A stretch of 64,000 nucleotides of DNA from Rhizodiscina lignyota (taxonomy: Eukaryota; Ascomycota; Dothideomycetes; Aulographales; Rhizodiscinaceae), in contig ML978124.1 in NCBI GenBank assembly GCA_010015805.1, positions 434,001 through 498,000 on the forward strand, given 5' to 3'. This document shows positions 45,536 through 54,097 of this stretch, in pieces (position 1 is the stretch's first letter; the number at the start of each line of letters is the position of its first letter). The position numbers and the translations under genes were made by a program. The notes beneath the pieces are model-generated. The model did no database searches, was not told the DNA's origin, and was given only the letters and a program-made list of their open reading frames with translations.

Positions 45536-46141
45536 CTATGCTTTAACTGCTACGAATCCCTCCTCCACCGCCTCGCGTGTATGCGGTAAAACATAGTCTG
45601 CTTGCGTGCACTGCGCCTGCAACCCCCATGACACCAGCGACGGCACCTGTATTCCAAATGTCAGGTGCCATACCTCCACCGCCTTCATCGACTCTTCGCA
45701 CAGGCGACCTCTTCCTCGCCAGAGGTTGCCCAACCACGTCCGCGGGACCCTGTACACGTGCTTCGTGTTTACCCAGCTTGCACACCAGAGCTCCGAAATG
45801 TCTTCCATTTCGAGCATTAGGCCGGTGTCTGGATGGGGGAGGGCTGGGGGAAGGGGGAGGAAATGCGTCCTTGATGATCCGTAGTGTGTCTGGCTGCCGA
45901 ATTGCGGCAACTGAAAGTCGGTGTTGTGGAAGGATGTCACAGTGAAAATATCGACTTGGTCGATTTCGGGGAAGTAGTCTAGTACGATGACTGGATGCGA
46001 GAAGCATCCATCAGGGACATAGACGGGGTATGGAGTAGGGGCTAGGTGCTTTAGCTTTGGCAGCCAGAGAATTTCGCCACGGCGGCAGAGTCCTGGTTTG
46101 ACTGCTGGATGCTTTTGGAGGTTTCCTTTGAATTGTGCCAT
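45536..46141 (-). CDS. Uncharacterised fungal WLP/HP-motif family protein, short member
   Basis: Single exon, 201 residues. The core (about 18-135) reads RRGEILWLP, DGCFSHPVIVLDYF, VDIFTVTSF, FLPLPPALPHPDTGLMLE and WCASWVNTKHVYRVPRTWL. The same order of motifs (RGxxxWLP, FxHPxIVxD, VxIxxxT, LPLxPA, WVxxxxxxR) occurs at the start of the protein at 51012-52385, so the two are paralogues. I know the pattern from unnamed proteins in many Pezizomycotina. A strand-rich start with (G)-W-L-P then HPVIVLD and a TS-F strand is reminiscent of PemK/MazF-like small barrels, but this is only an impression. No signal peptide or membrane span. Confidence 0.65.
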   Translation of the reverse strand: MAQFKGNLQKHPAVKPGLCRRGEILWLPKLKHLAPTPYPVYVPDGCFSHPVIVLDYFPEIDQVDIFTVTSFHNTDFQLPQFGSQTHYGSSRTHFLPLPPALPHPDTGLMLEMEDISELWCASWVNTKHVYRVPRTWLGNLWRGRGRLCEESMKAVEVWHLTFGIQVPSLVSWGLQAQCTQADYVLPHTREAVEEGFVAVKA

Positions 46142-46905
46142 TGTTCAAAGTTCCTGTTGGTTCGATGTGTTTCCGTGGTGTGATATGTGATGTGCTTATT
46201 CGTTGTGTGTGCTTTCTTGCTACGAAACGTGCGTATATCTGACCGAAGCGTAGAAACGATTGTGATGAACGATCGGATGTGCGAGATGGAATGTAACTGA
46301 AGAGAAAGAAGGAAGGAAGGGAAGCATAGCTTTATTCTGTTGCCCTGCTGAAGATAGAAATTCACCGTTGGAAATTGTGCAGTGTAGAAAATAGGAAATG
46401 CTTCATTGGAAGCTCTATGATTGGATTGTAGAAAGCCGTTGAAGGCGCTGTTGACCAAATTGCGGCCATGATGATTTGACGTGGTCCCCATCAAATTATC
46501 TGACTCGCGTACCAGTGTTATTTACATGACGAATCTCTCGATGGAGAATTATCATTTTCTCTGCGGGGATTGGGGCCCGTTATGTGGAGGAGAAAAGGTG
46601 ATCTATGATACTCAACGTTGGAAGAGCATTAGTGCGGCGCGTCTGCAGAGTGCCTTAAGCGCATACATAAGCCATTGTATATACCTGCTACGCATATACG
46701 GCATTGCGTTAAGATGTGAAAGATTTCGAATATCTTGATATTAGAATGTTGAAGTAGTACTGAAGATCGTGAAGAGAGGCGAAAAGAAAAGGAGAAGTCG
46801 CCAGGTGGGGCCAATCTCTTTTAGGAAACAAATGATCCGCTTTAAACGGCCCGGTCCATCTTGCGGGGGTGGGGCAGGGGCCAGGGTGGGTGGCCAGAGT
46901 GGGTG
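46142..46905. other. Intergenic left of the MITE
   Basis: Promoter side of the short WLP-family gene. No other gene recognised. It ends in the G-rich tract described separately. Confidence 0.45.
46865..46893 (+). other. G-quadruplex-like G-run cluster
   Basis: Five runs of three to five G separated by one to three bases (GGGGG-T-GGGG-CA-GGGG-CCA-GGG-T-GGG) fit the intramolecular G4 pattern. The cluster lies 13 bp to the left of the MITE target duplication. Folding is inferred from sequence only. Confidence 0.6.
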
Positions 46906-46913
46906 GCTTGATC
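46906..46913. repeat. Left 8-bp target-site duplication of the MITE
   Basis: GCTTGATC, repeated exactly at 47267-47274. Eight base pairs is the standard duplication length of hAT transposons. Confidence 0.85.
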
Positions 46914-47266
46914 CAGGGTGTCCAATAATCCTCTGGGATTATGGATTATCATAATCTTAATAATCAAGATTATCATAATCGGATTATAATCAGATTATAA
47001 TCCTAGTACCTAAGCCTAGGGGGATAGCACCTAAACCTAGGGGGGCTTAGGTCCCGAAAGCTAGGTGCTCTAGGGGTATACACAGATCATTATTTTTAAA
47101 ATTTAGAGTACAGTAATTAAAAGTTACAGCTACCTAGCTTTAGGTACCTAACCCTTCTAGGGCTAGGTACATCCAGATTATGAGAGGATTATATAATCTC
47201 ATAATCAGGATTATCATAATCTAACCTAATCCATAATCGTTCATAATCTGATTATTGGACACCCTG
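46914..47266. mobile_element. hAT-type MITE, 353 bp, complete
   Basis: The element starts CAGGGTGTCCAATAATC and ends with its exact 17-bp inverse complement, GATTATTGGACACCCTG. CAGGG termini and an 8-bp duplication (GCTTGATC) are diagnostic of hAT. The inverted similarity continues inward with gaps. Many GATTAT/ATAATC words fill the first and last about 80 bp, which look like subterminal transposase-binding repeats. The inner part is also a fold-back (CCTAAGCCTAGGGGG-like words left, CTAGGGCTAGGTAC-like words right) around an A/T-rich centre near 47085-47115. There is no coding capacity, so movement depended on a transposase supplied elsewhere. Intact ends and duplication suggest a fairly recent insertion. 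Confidence 0.9.
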
Positions 47267-47274
47267 GCTTGATC
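47267..47274. repeat. Right 8-bp target-site duplication of the MITE
   Basis: GCTTGATC, identical to 46906-46913. Confidence 0.85.
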
Positions 47275-47484
47275 CAACAAGTCGAAGCAATTCTCACTCT
47301 TCAACAAAATCGAGAGCATCTCTGAAAACCTTATATAATATGCTCGAGGCATTAGTTATCAAAAATGCACAGCTTCAACATACGCGAGTTGTATTAGCTG
47401 TGACTCAACCTCATTAGTACTCTCTACCCCTGCTAAAGAAACATGAAATGCCACCATCCCTCCTTTACATCTGTTGCGCATGCG

Positions 47485-47880
47485 CTAGAACGAGAAGGTA
47501 AACACCAAAAGCAGTCCCACAACCAGAATCACGAACACTGCAGAAATCACGGCCACGTACATCGGGAGGTTAGATCCGGTTGGCGACTCCAAGTCCAAGC
47601 TCTCTTCATCGTAAATCCGTTCGTGTCGCCTTCCATATTCGTATCTTTCCAATTGAAGCAATGGCAGCTGTTCGTGGGGGAAGTGGAGGAGTGCGATACT
47701 CGAGGTGCGACTGTTGCTGGCGACTCTGGATGGGCCACTTATTACGAGCGGGTTCGTTAACGGTTCGTAGTCTCCGACGAGAGTGGAGCCACTGTAGCTA
47801 CTAACGGCTGTGGACTCGTAGCTACCAACGACAAGTGCGCCGGCGACAGCATGGTCGGAAGTTGTGGTTCCGTAAGACAT
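47485..47880 (-). CDS. Small single-span membrane protein, hypothetical
   Basis: 131 residues from MSYGTTTSDHAVAGALVVGS. The first 100 residues are Ser/Thr/Tyr-rich and then charged (RYEYGRRHERIYDEESLD). They are followed by one strong membrane span (MYVAVISAVFVILVVGLLLV) at the extreme C-terminus, giving a tail-anchored layout. No family recognised. The clean organisation and the upstream intergenic space support a gene. It stands in a run of minus-strand genes between the two WLP-family members. Confidence 0.5.
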   Translation of the reverse strand: MSYGTTTSDHAVAGALVVGSYESTAVSSYSGSTLVGDYEPLTNPLVISGPSRVASNSRTSSIALLHFPHEQLPLLQLERYEYGRRHERIYDEESLDLESPTGSNLPMYVAVISAVFVILVVGLLLVFTFSF

Positions 47881-48391
47881 GATTCGATTGTAGTAGGAGT
47901 CGTATTGCTGATGTAGATGGAGTATCGGAGTAATTCTCGAACGTAGTTTCGCTCTTGTATCCTGCTGTGTTCGACTCTGGAATCTTGAACTGTTTGAGGA
48001 TATGTGAGATGAAGAGAATGAAAAGAATGTGAGAAGGAAAGTCTGATAAATACATAAGGATGATCTGAATATTGGAATATTCTATTGGATGTACGAATTT
48101 GATGATGATTCCGATCTCATACTTTCAACGGCGGTGATATGCATTACATAATCTAATAGTTTTCCACCAAGCTTGGAAAATCCAACGTCGCTGATAATAT
48201 CGCTAGGGATGCATGACGTTTCGATAACAATTTAAGTGCAAGCGTCCGCGGCGAAGCTCGGATGTGAAATGATGGGAAAGGCTGTCATTCGAACATCGAT
48301 CCCCTGGTGACTTCCTATCAAAATGATGACACTCCACAGGGAGTGTGTCTTCTCTCTCATATAACCATCTTTCGTAAATATTCCTTCTTGA
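47881..48391. other. Intergenic, nothing recognised
   Basis: Between the small membrane protein and the BTB gene. A/T-moderate, no motif-bearing frame. Confidence 0.5.
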
Positions 48392-49184
48392 TCAAGGCTC
48401 CAATCCCGATCTCAGACGGCCGGGAGAGTCATGATCGTGATATTCGCATTTCCGGACACTGCAGGCACTCCGCTTATTTGACTGGCGGCAAATTTCGCAT
48501 CGCGCATACTCGTGCGGTCCTTCATGTGCACGGCGCCTGATAATCAGGTCTTGAAGGAATTCCTGCCGTCCTTCAATCGTTTTCTCTTCAATAGCCGACT
48601 CTACCCAGTCAGCTAGACTGTACCACCATAAGGCAACCATGTCTACTGCTAACTTCCGCAGGTCAGCCCCTGCGGAAGTATTTTCATAGATGTACTGAAC
48701 GTAGCAGACAAGATCGTCGGACCCTGCAAGCCAGAGATCGATCAATATGTCGATGATAGTATTCTTGAGAGCCGGAATACCGCACTTGTCAGCAAAGACC
48801 CAAACCTCACATAGGAGCTTGCGAAAGTCGGGATGCTGTGCTTTTGTAGCCCCCATGTCTTCGAACAGTTGTCCAGTGTAGAGCCAGAATAGGAAAACCT
48901 CGAAGACCTCATTCTTGGTGTTTTTGAGAACCAATGGTTTGTTTGTATAATTCGCAACGCTGTCGTGAATGATGCCGTCGAAATACGAAGACGCGAAAGA
49001 GATGAGGCGCCCACGGAAGGTGTATCCTCGGTTTCCGACAACGATGTTGACGAATTCACCGCCGAACAAGGTCGGACTACTTTGTCAGTAGCAGAACAAG
49101 CGGATGATTACTCAGGGCTTACTCTTTCTGCTTCAGCATTAATGCCTCCTGTGTGGGACATCCCTTCGAGATTTGATTACCCAT
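48392..49184 (-). CDS. BTB/POZ domain protein with N-myristoylation-like start
   Basis: Two exons (49123-49184, 48392-49076) join to 248 residues. Exon 1 encodes MGNQISKGCPTQEALMLKQK; Gly2 with Ser6 fits an N-myristoylation signal, and Cys9 could be palmitoylated. Residues about 23-130 are a BTB domain of the fungal type: FVNIVVGNRGYTFRGRLISF, SSYFDGII, EVFEVFLFWLYTGQL and VWVFADKCGIPALKN. A helical C-terminal region follows, then a Cys/His cluster, CEICRQSNKRSACSVRKCEY, which could bind zinc. BTB domains dimerise or recruit cullin-3; no known partner domain is attached. Function is unknown. The intron (46 nt) has a CTGAC branch site. Confidence 0.78.
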
Positions 49185-49506
49185 CTTCTGTGAGTTTCGG
49201 TGATCTAGAACCAGACGAAACAGTCGAACTTGCGAGATGAGTGAGAGAAATGAAAATATTTATGGTAGTCTAAAGCTTGATGGTGAGGCGGAGTTCGGTG
49301 GATTCAAATCATAGGTGAGGCTTTGAAGAGGAGGCAAGAACGCAAATTAGAAGCAGTTGATTCCAAACGGAACCAATGCATGCGCAACCAATTATTGGTA
49401 TTGACTGCCGTCCAATGCTTTCCACGCCAAACGACCCTCTCCGACCGAAAATGCCGCACAATAAGCCTCAATCCAGTTAATCATCGCTGCCATGCCAAAA
49501 TCGTCA
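49185..49506. other. Short intergenic, BTB gene promoter and FRG1 3' flank
   Basis: No additional feature seen. Confidence 0.5.
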
Positions 49507-50328
49507 TCAAGCGAACTTATCGTGTTTGCCTTTGACTTTGACATCAAGCAAAACCTCGTGAAAGTTCCCATCCCTTCTTGCCCTCTTGAGCATCTTGACA
49601 TCGTTGTCTTCGAGTCTCCGGCCAACCATTTCCTCAAGCTCCTTTCGACTAATCTTCTCCCGTGCTCTCTCTTCCTTGTTAGCCTTCAACTTCGGCTTGA
49701 ACCTGGCTTGCATCCGTATTCTGAAGGTCGTTCTGAACTCGATGAACTCCGCGTCTCCACGCACATCCGCAGCACTGCCCCCGACGGTGCCCTTATCCTC
49801 GTCAATAGCCAAGAACTTGTCTCGCTGTGTTTGTATGCCGAAAGCACCTGGATTGTCGGCCACTGGTATGCACAAGAATGACTCTTCGGGCGAGATTGCT
49901 TCTCGCGTTGCCGACAATACACCAAACTTGTCGCACGTCAGATATTTCCCATGATGGCCCTTGAAGCTGAAGCTCTCAGTGCCGGCTATACGCGTGGCGA
50001 CCCAAACTTGTCTGACATCGTGAGGTTCTGCAGTGAAGTGATGATCGCCCTCAACCTCTTCAACCTGTATTGAGAACACTTTGCCATTGTTATCGCAGGA
50101 AAGGCAGCTCGGGTGGTCGGTAGGCAGCACGATGATTACGGGACCTGAAATATCAGCGACTGCTTCGGCGTTCACCCACGAGTCGTCATCTTCAGCGGGT
50201 TCTTCTGTAGTCTTGACGAGCGCTTTTGGTTCGGGTGCTTCAGCGGCTGCACCTTCTTCGTCGGCGGGTGCGCGCTTCCGCTTTTTGCTTGGTTTCTTGT
50301 CGCCTTTGAACGTTAATGGTTTGACCAT
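49507..50328 (-). CDS. FRG1: FRG1-family protein
   Basis: Single exon, 273 residues, close to FRG1 proteins (about 260). N-terminal lysine-rich nuclear signal (KKPSKKRKRAP), an acidic linker, then the fascin-like beta-trefoil (about 60-200) with SGPVIIVLPTDHP, FSFKGHHGKYLTCDKFGVLS and GAFGIQTQRDKFLAIDEDKG. A basic C-terminal helix follows, with EKISRKELEEMVGRRLEDND. FRG1 is an actin- and RNA-associated nuclear protein linked to splicing and nucleolar function. The family match is strong over the whole length; the role here is inferred from the family. Confidence 0.93.
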   Translation of the reverse strand: MVKPLTFKGDKKPSKKRKRAPADEEGAAAEAPEPKALVKTTEEPAEDDDSWVNAEAVADISGPVIIVLPTDHPSCLSCDNNGKVFSIQVEEVEGDHHFTAEPHDVRQVWVATRIAGTESFSFKGHHGKYLTCDKFGVLSATREAISPEESFLCIPVADNPGAFGIQTQRDKFLAIDEDKGTVGGSAADVRGDAEFIEFRTTFRIRMQARFKPKLKANKEERAREKISRKELEEMVGRRLEDNDVKMLKRARRDGNFHEVLLDVKVKGKHDKFA

Positions 50329-51011
50329 GTTGCCTGAAGAGGATTTGGGGGTTTGAAAGTTGGAAGTTAGGGCTTCAAGTGTACGGAGTAGCGCAGTTTC
50401 AATGACGTTCGGAAGAAGCCGAGAGAGCGCGTCACTTCACTCGGAAAGACGCGTCGCGACATTCGAACAGACAAATCTATCACGAGATCATGCAGTTGTA
50501 TATGCCATCCACTTTCGGCGAGCATTCTGCCAGATACAAAGTGAATTTGACGGCATGTGAAAATCGGAGTCAAGCACAGCTTCGACATACATGGACTCAT
50601 CGATTTGAGCGCGTACAGCTTGGACTTCTGACCCTTTCTCCTAAAGCGCCTAAAGGTAGAGCTTCAATTCGATTTGCCTAGGGTTTCCTTGTTCCAGGAA
50701 TGACGTGCACTGGAGTATTCACTTTGTTTCTAAAGACCTCTCTTCTACTAAAGAGTATTAGAGACCGGAGTTGAGAAAACAAGTTAAAATAATATACTCA
50801 TTCTTCTAGTGATGAGGGAGGAGCGACGGTGGAATGTGTAATTGAGCAATCATTGAATTATAGGAACACTTCCTTCTGTCGAATAAAGATATTTACTTGA
50901 ATGTCATTTGCATGACGATGAGCTCTCTCTTGCGCCAGTAGAAACTCGATGCTGAACACTGCTGGTACATGAAAAGCCAGGATTCCGTCCATTTGGACAT
51001 CAAAACACAAA
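50329..51011. other. Intergenic, FRG1 promoter side
   Basis: CTTCGGAAG and GCGCGTC words lie near the FRG1 start; otherwise nothing is recognised. The frames present are short. Confidence 0.45.
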
Positions 51012-52385
51012 TTAGGCGAAGTAAAACTGCAACAACAGCAAAAGTAGCAGCACGACCGCCATAGCCAACATGAAGGCTATCACGAACAATTTTCCCACCA
51101 GTCCGCGGTCCTGGGTATAAGCGCGACGTGCACGCTTAACCTCCCTGTCCGCTTCCCCTCTAACCTCCTCAAGTCGCCTCTTGTTTCCGGCAGCGCGGAG
51201 GTTCGAACCGCGAAGTAATTGCGACTGGTCCCGCTGAGCCCAAGCAATGTCCTCCTCCTGCTGTTTCGACAGACGGTCCATTTGCGCAAGTTCAGACTGA
51301 AACGCCGCCAGCTGCTGCTCGTGCTGTCTGTTCAGGTTCATAACCCGCGTGCGGTGCTCATCCTTTGCTTCGCGAAGTCGATCATGTAGTTCTTCCAATT
51401 GACTTCCCATGCCCTGCAATTGGCGCTCATAGGCAGCTCCAATCTCCTCACTCTTTGCTGCTCCTTGTTTGCGCTCCTCTTGGACCATTTGCATGCACAT
51501 CCCGTGCTGGATATCCATCGGCGGGGTGTCATGGTTGTGAGTGCGGGGTGCAACATTGCTGGGTGATCCGAAAGTATGAACCGCGGCAGAGGAACTTGTA
51601 GATTCCGAAGGACTCGGAGTCACGGGCGGTAGGAATCGATATGGCGTGTTGTTATTGCTGACTTCGAATTCGGGCAACTTTAAGCAGTTTGCGCACAGCG
51701 GGAGCTGCTCCCATATGAGACCGCGAACTTTCTGCCGCTGGTCTTCGTTGAGATACTTCCCCACATATCGTAGAAGGTCGTGTTTGTGCATGTGAAGCAC
51801 CATGTCGACGTAAGACTGCTTCTGAAGCTGCTGAGGTCCCTTCCTGAAAGGATGCCTCAGGTAGCTGAAATGAACGCGATGAGAACTGAAGACCTGCACC
51901 ATGTCGACGTAAGATTGCTTCTGAAGCTGCTGAGGTCTCTTGGAAGGATGCCTCAAATGAATGCGATGAGGATTAAAGACCTTTACCCAGGCATTTTTCT
52001 TCATGTCGAAGTTCGGATTCTCGAAGTAGAGACGTGGTTGTCTCACTTTCTCGGATACTGTGGCTGGATACAGCGGCAGGTACCCATAGGGGTCGGGAGG
52101 TCCCACGCTGTTTAGACCACTTCTGGTGAGGGCTGTTGTACAGAGTATCGTAACGCGTCCAGAAACATAGTCAATATCGAACACGATGAAAGGATGGTCA
52201 AAGACCCCGAACTCAACTTCGCTGAACTGGCGAGATTGAGAATTCCTGATTGCTTGAGCCGAAGCTTCTTTATGAGTCGGAAGCCACACGTAAGAGCCGC
52301 GAGTGATCGATTGTAAGTCGACCCTCTCGTTACTCCAAGACGGCAACCGCATCATCTTGCGTGCGAGGTCCACAGCACTATCCAT
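51012..52385 (-). CDS. Tail-anchored coiled-coil protein of the WLP/HP-motif family
   Basis: Single exon, 457 residues. Residues about 20-140 match the short paralogue at 45536-46141: RGSYVWLPTHKEA, FGVFDHPFIVFD, RVTILCTTAL, YLPLYPA and NAWVKVFNPHRIHLR. An internal repeat follows (PQQLQKQSYVDMV twice, about 150-200), from a 99-bp tandem duplication. A segment with CANCLKLPEFE comes next, a Ser/Pro linker, then a long Gln/Glu/Arg-rich coiled coil (about 300-425). The protein ends in one hydrophobic span (VIAFMLAMAVVLLLLLLLQF), so it is probably tail-anchored with the N-terminal domain in the cytosol. Function unknown. The domain pairing suggests membrane-localised self-association. Confidence 0.72.
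   Translation of the reverse strand: MDSAVDLARKMMRLPSWSNERVDLQSITRGSYVWLPTHKEASAQAIRNSQSRQFSEVEFGVFDHPFIVFDIDYVSGRVTILCTTALTRSGLNSVGPPDPYGYLPLYPATVSEKVRQPRLYFENPNFDMKKNAWVKVFNPHRIHLRHPSKRPQQLQKQSYVDMVQVFSSHRVHFSYLRHPFRKGPQQLQKQSYVDMVLHMHKHDLLRYVGKYLNEDQRQKVRGLIWEQLPLCANCLKLPEFEVSNNNTPYRFLPPVTPSPSESTSSSAAVHTFGSPSNVAPRTHNHDTPPMDIQHGMCMQMVQEERKQGAAKSEEIGAAYERQLQGMGSQLEELHDRLREAKDEHRTRVMNLNRQHEQQLAAFQSELAQMDRLSKQQEEDIAWAQRDQSQLLRGSNLRAAGNKRRLEEVRGEADREVKRARRAYTQDRGLVGKLFVIAFMLAMAVVLLLLLLLQFYFA
51797..51981 (-). repeat. Intragenic tandem duplication, 99-bp period
   Basis: Copy one (about 51797-51895) and copy two (about 51896-51981) share the first about 45 bp almost exactly (GCACCATGTCGACGTAAGA and onward). 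They differ by two small in-frame deletions totalling about 15 bp in the second. Both encode RHP, K/R, PQQLQKQSYVDMV. The high identity points to a recent event. Confidence 0.85.
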
Positions 52386-53291
52386 TGACGGCAGTATTTA
52401 ACGCATAGCGAATGACTGTGTGAAAGGAAAGAAAGGAGTGTGGTGTACAACGGATGGAGGCTGAAGAAGAAGGAAGGGAATTTATAGTTGTGTGCGCGCG
52501 GAGCCATAACAAACATTAATACTCCGGGATCGGAGAGAGATCGAGTCACAGTGTGTGTTGCAACGCGTCGGCGCGCCAACGCGCTAGAAGTGAATTGAAG
52601 TACTCCCTCTCACCTCTTTCTTGAAGCATGAGCCTCATCACTCCCCATACCTTAACAATGCATTACAGCCTACGCAATAACATTGCCCTCTGATGAGAGC
52701 AGTAAGACTGATAGCCGTGCGTTCATCATTCTGCTTGGTGCTCCGAAATTATTCCAGACGTTCACCAGCTGCACTGAAACCCAAGCTCGTTTTCGCACGT
52801 ATATATATCAGTGCCTCCGCATCATTTAAGAGACACAATCCAGGTGATCGCCTTCGCTCTCAGAACTCGTAGATCGATATATACGAACACGTTCGCAATA
52901 GAAGCGGGCCAACTACGCTTCGATACGCCAATTGAGAGGGCCATTATTTTCCTTCAGCACAAATCTGCTCAAAACAGTGCATGAGAAGGCCTTTTTTCCA
53001 GTATATGGACTCAGTTCTGATGCTTCCAGCTCTTCTGACCAATCTTTCAAATTCATAGGCGCGTGAGAACATCTGAAGTTCTCCCTCAGACTGGAAGAAG
53101 AGCCTCATAAGGTATGCTGTATACTTCTCGCAAGCTCAACTCGGTAGCACAACTTCTACGAGGTCTGCATCATCCCCGAAATCGACCCCAAGTGGAAAGA
53201 GATTCGTATGTCGACTTGGCGTTGGCAATGGCCAAGGAGCAATGCCTGGGACGAGTCGTGGAAAATCAGCGTCCTTGATAAGTATCCTATC
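52386..53291. other. Intergenic, nothing recognised
   Basis: Upstream of the tail-anchored protein gene. ACGTATATATATC lies near 52797-52809. No gene supported. Confidence 0.45.
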
Positions 53292-53717
53292 TTACGCCCA
53301 GCTTTCGGAGACGACCGAAGATAAATGAACAACAGTGCGGCCAGGCACGCGACGCTTGGCATCAGTGCAAGATGACAGTTCTTCTCGACAACAGCAAATC
53401 TGATATGCGCCCGCCACATACGGAGCTGACGGCTCAATTAGGAGGGTGGAAAAGTCTCCGCTGTGCACGGCCACCAGCCTTCCACTCCGGGGCTCCTTCA
53501 TGAACTTCTCGGCGCGGGAGTCGAAATGCAATTGATTGGGCTGCCCGCTTGAACGCCACGGCTTCCATGCTCGCACATCATCTAGATAAGGCGAGTGTAT
53601 CCTTATCATGCCCAGGATGACAGGGAACGGGGCCTGAGTCGCCCTCAAAACGTCTTGGAGGTTACATGGTGCGTCTGACAGCAGGGTCGGAATTCTAGAA
53701 AGACATTGCGCGACTCT
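53292..53717 (-). pseudogene. Possible gene remnant without start
   Basis: A minus-strand frame of about 140 codons is open without a suitable ATG before Met-Ile-Arg. It reads protein-like (ESIPRVAQCLSRIPTLLSD, HSPYLDDVRAWKPWRSSG, GRLVAVHSGDFSTLLIEP). An overlapping frame (53645-53836) also has ordinary composition. No splice join between them is convincing and no family is recognised. It could be a decayed gene, part of an unpredicted multi-exon gene, or chance. Confidence 0.25.
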
Positions 53718-54097
53718 AGGGATGCTCTCGAATCATGAGCAGCTTCTGCAGTTGGTAAATGCGGCTCGTAGAGGGCCAGCAAATCAGACGACACATTGCG
53801 TAGTTCAAAACCCCCGGCGGCGACTCCGCACTTCACTCGTTATGGCAGCTCGCCGGACCATCAACTTTTGCCAACCGTCCTCCGCTGCTTGGCTGACAAG
53901 CTTCTGCAGTTGCGTGCGGGATACCGCAGGTCATCGAGACGATCTTCGGTCATTCGGTGCGCGAGGCAAATCGCATCTGCGGCCATGTATATCAGTTCGC
54001 ATGGATCGCGTTTGGTCGCTCGAAGGCGACTGCGACCTCGAGGTATTCGACCTCCAATTCAACGCGAGCAGCATCTGCCGCTTTCAACAGCGCGGCA

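Noticed and set aside
46914-47266. Interpretation of the A/T-rich palindrome as a centromere-like or replication element
   Set aside because: Exact terminal inverted repeats with CAGGG ends and an 8-bp target duplication are better explained by a hAT MITE.
51190-51215. GGTTCGAACC word that resembles a tRNA T-loop
   Set aside because: It lies inside the coding sequence of the tail-anchored protein and has no acceptor, D or anticodon arms at tRNA spacing.
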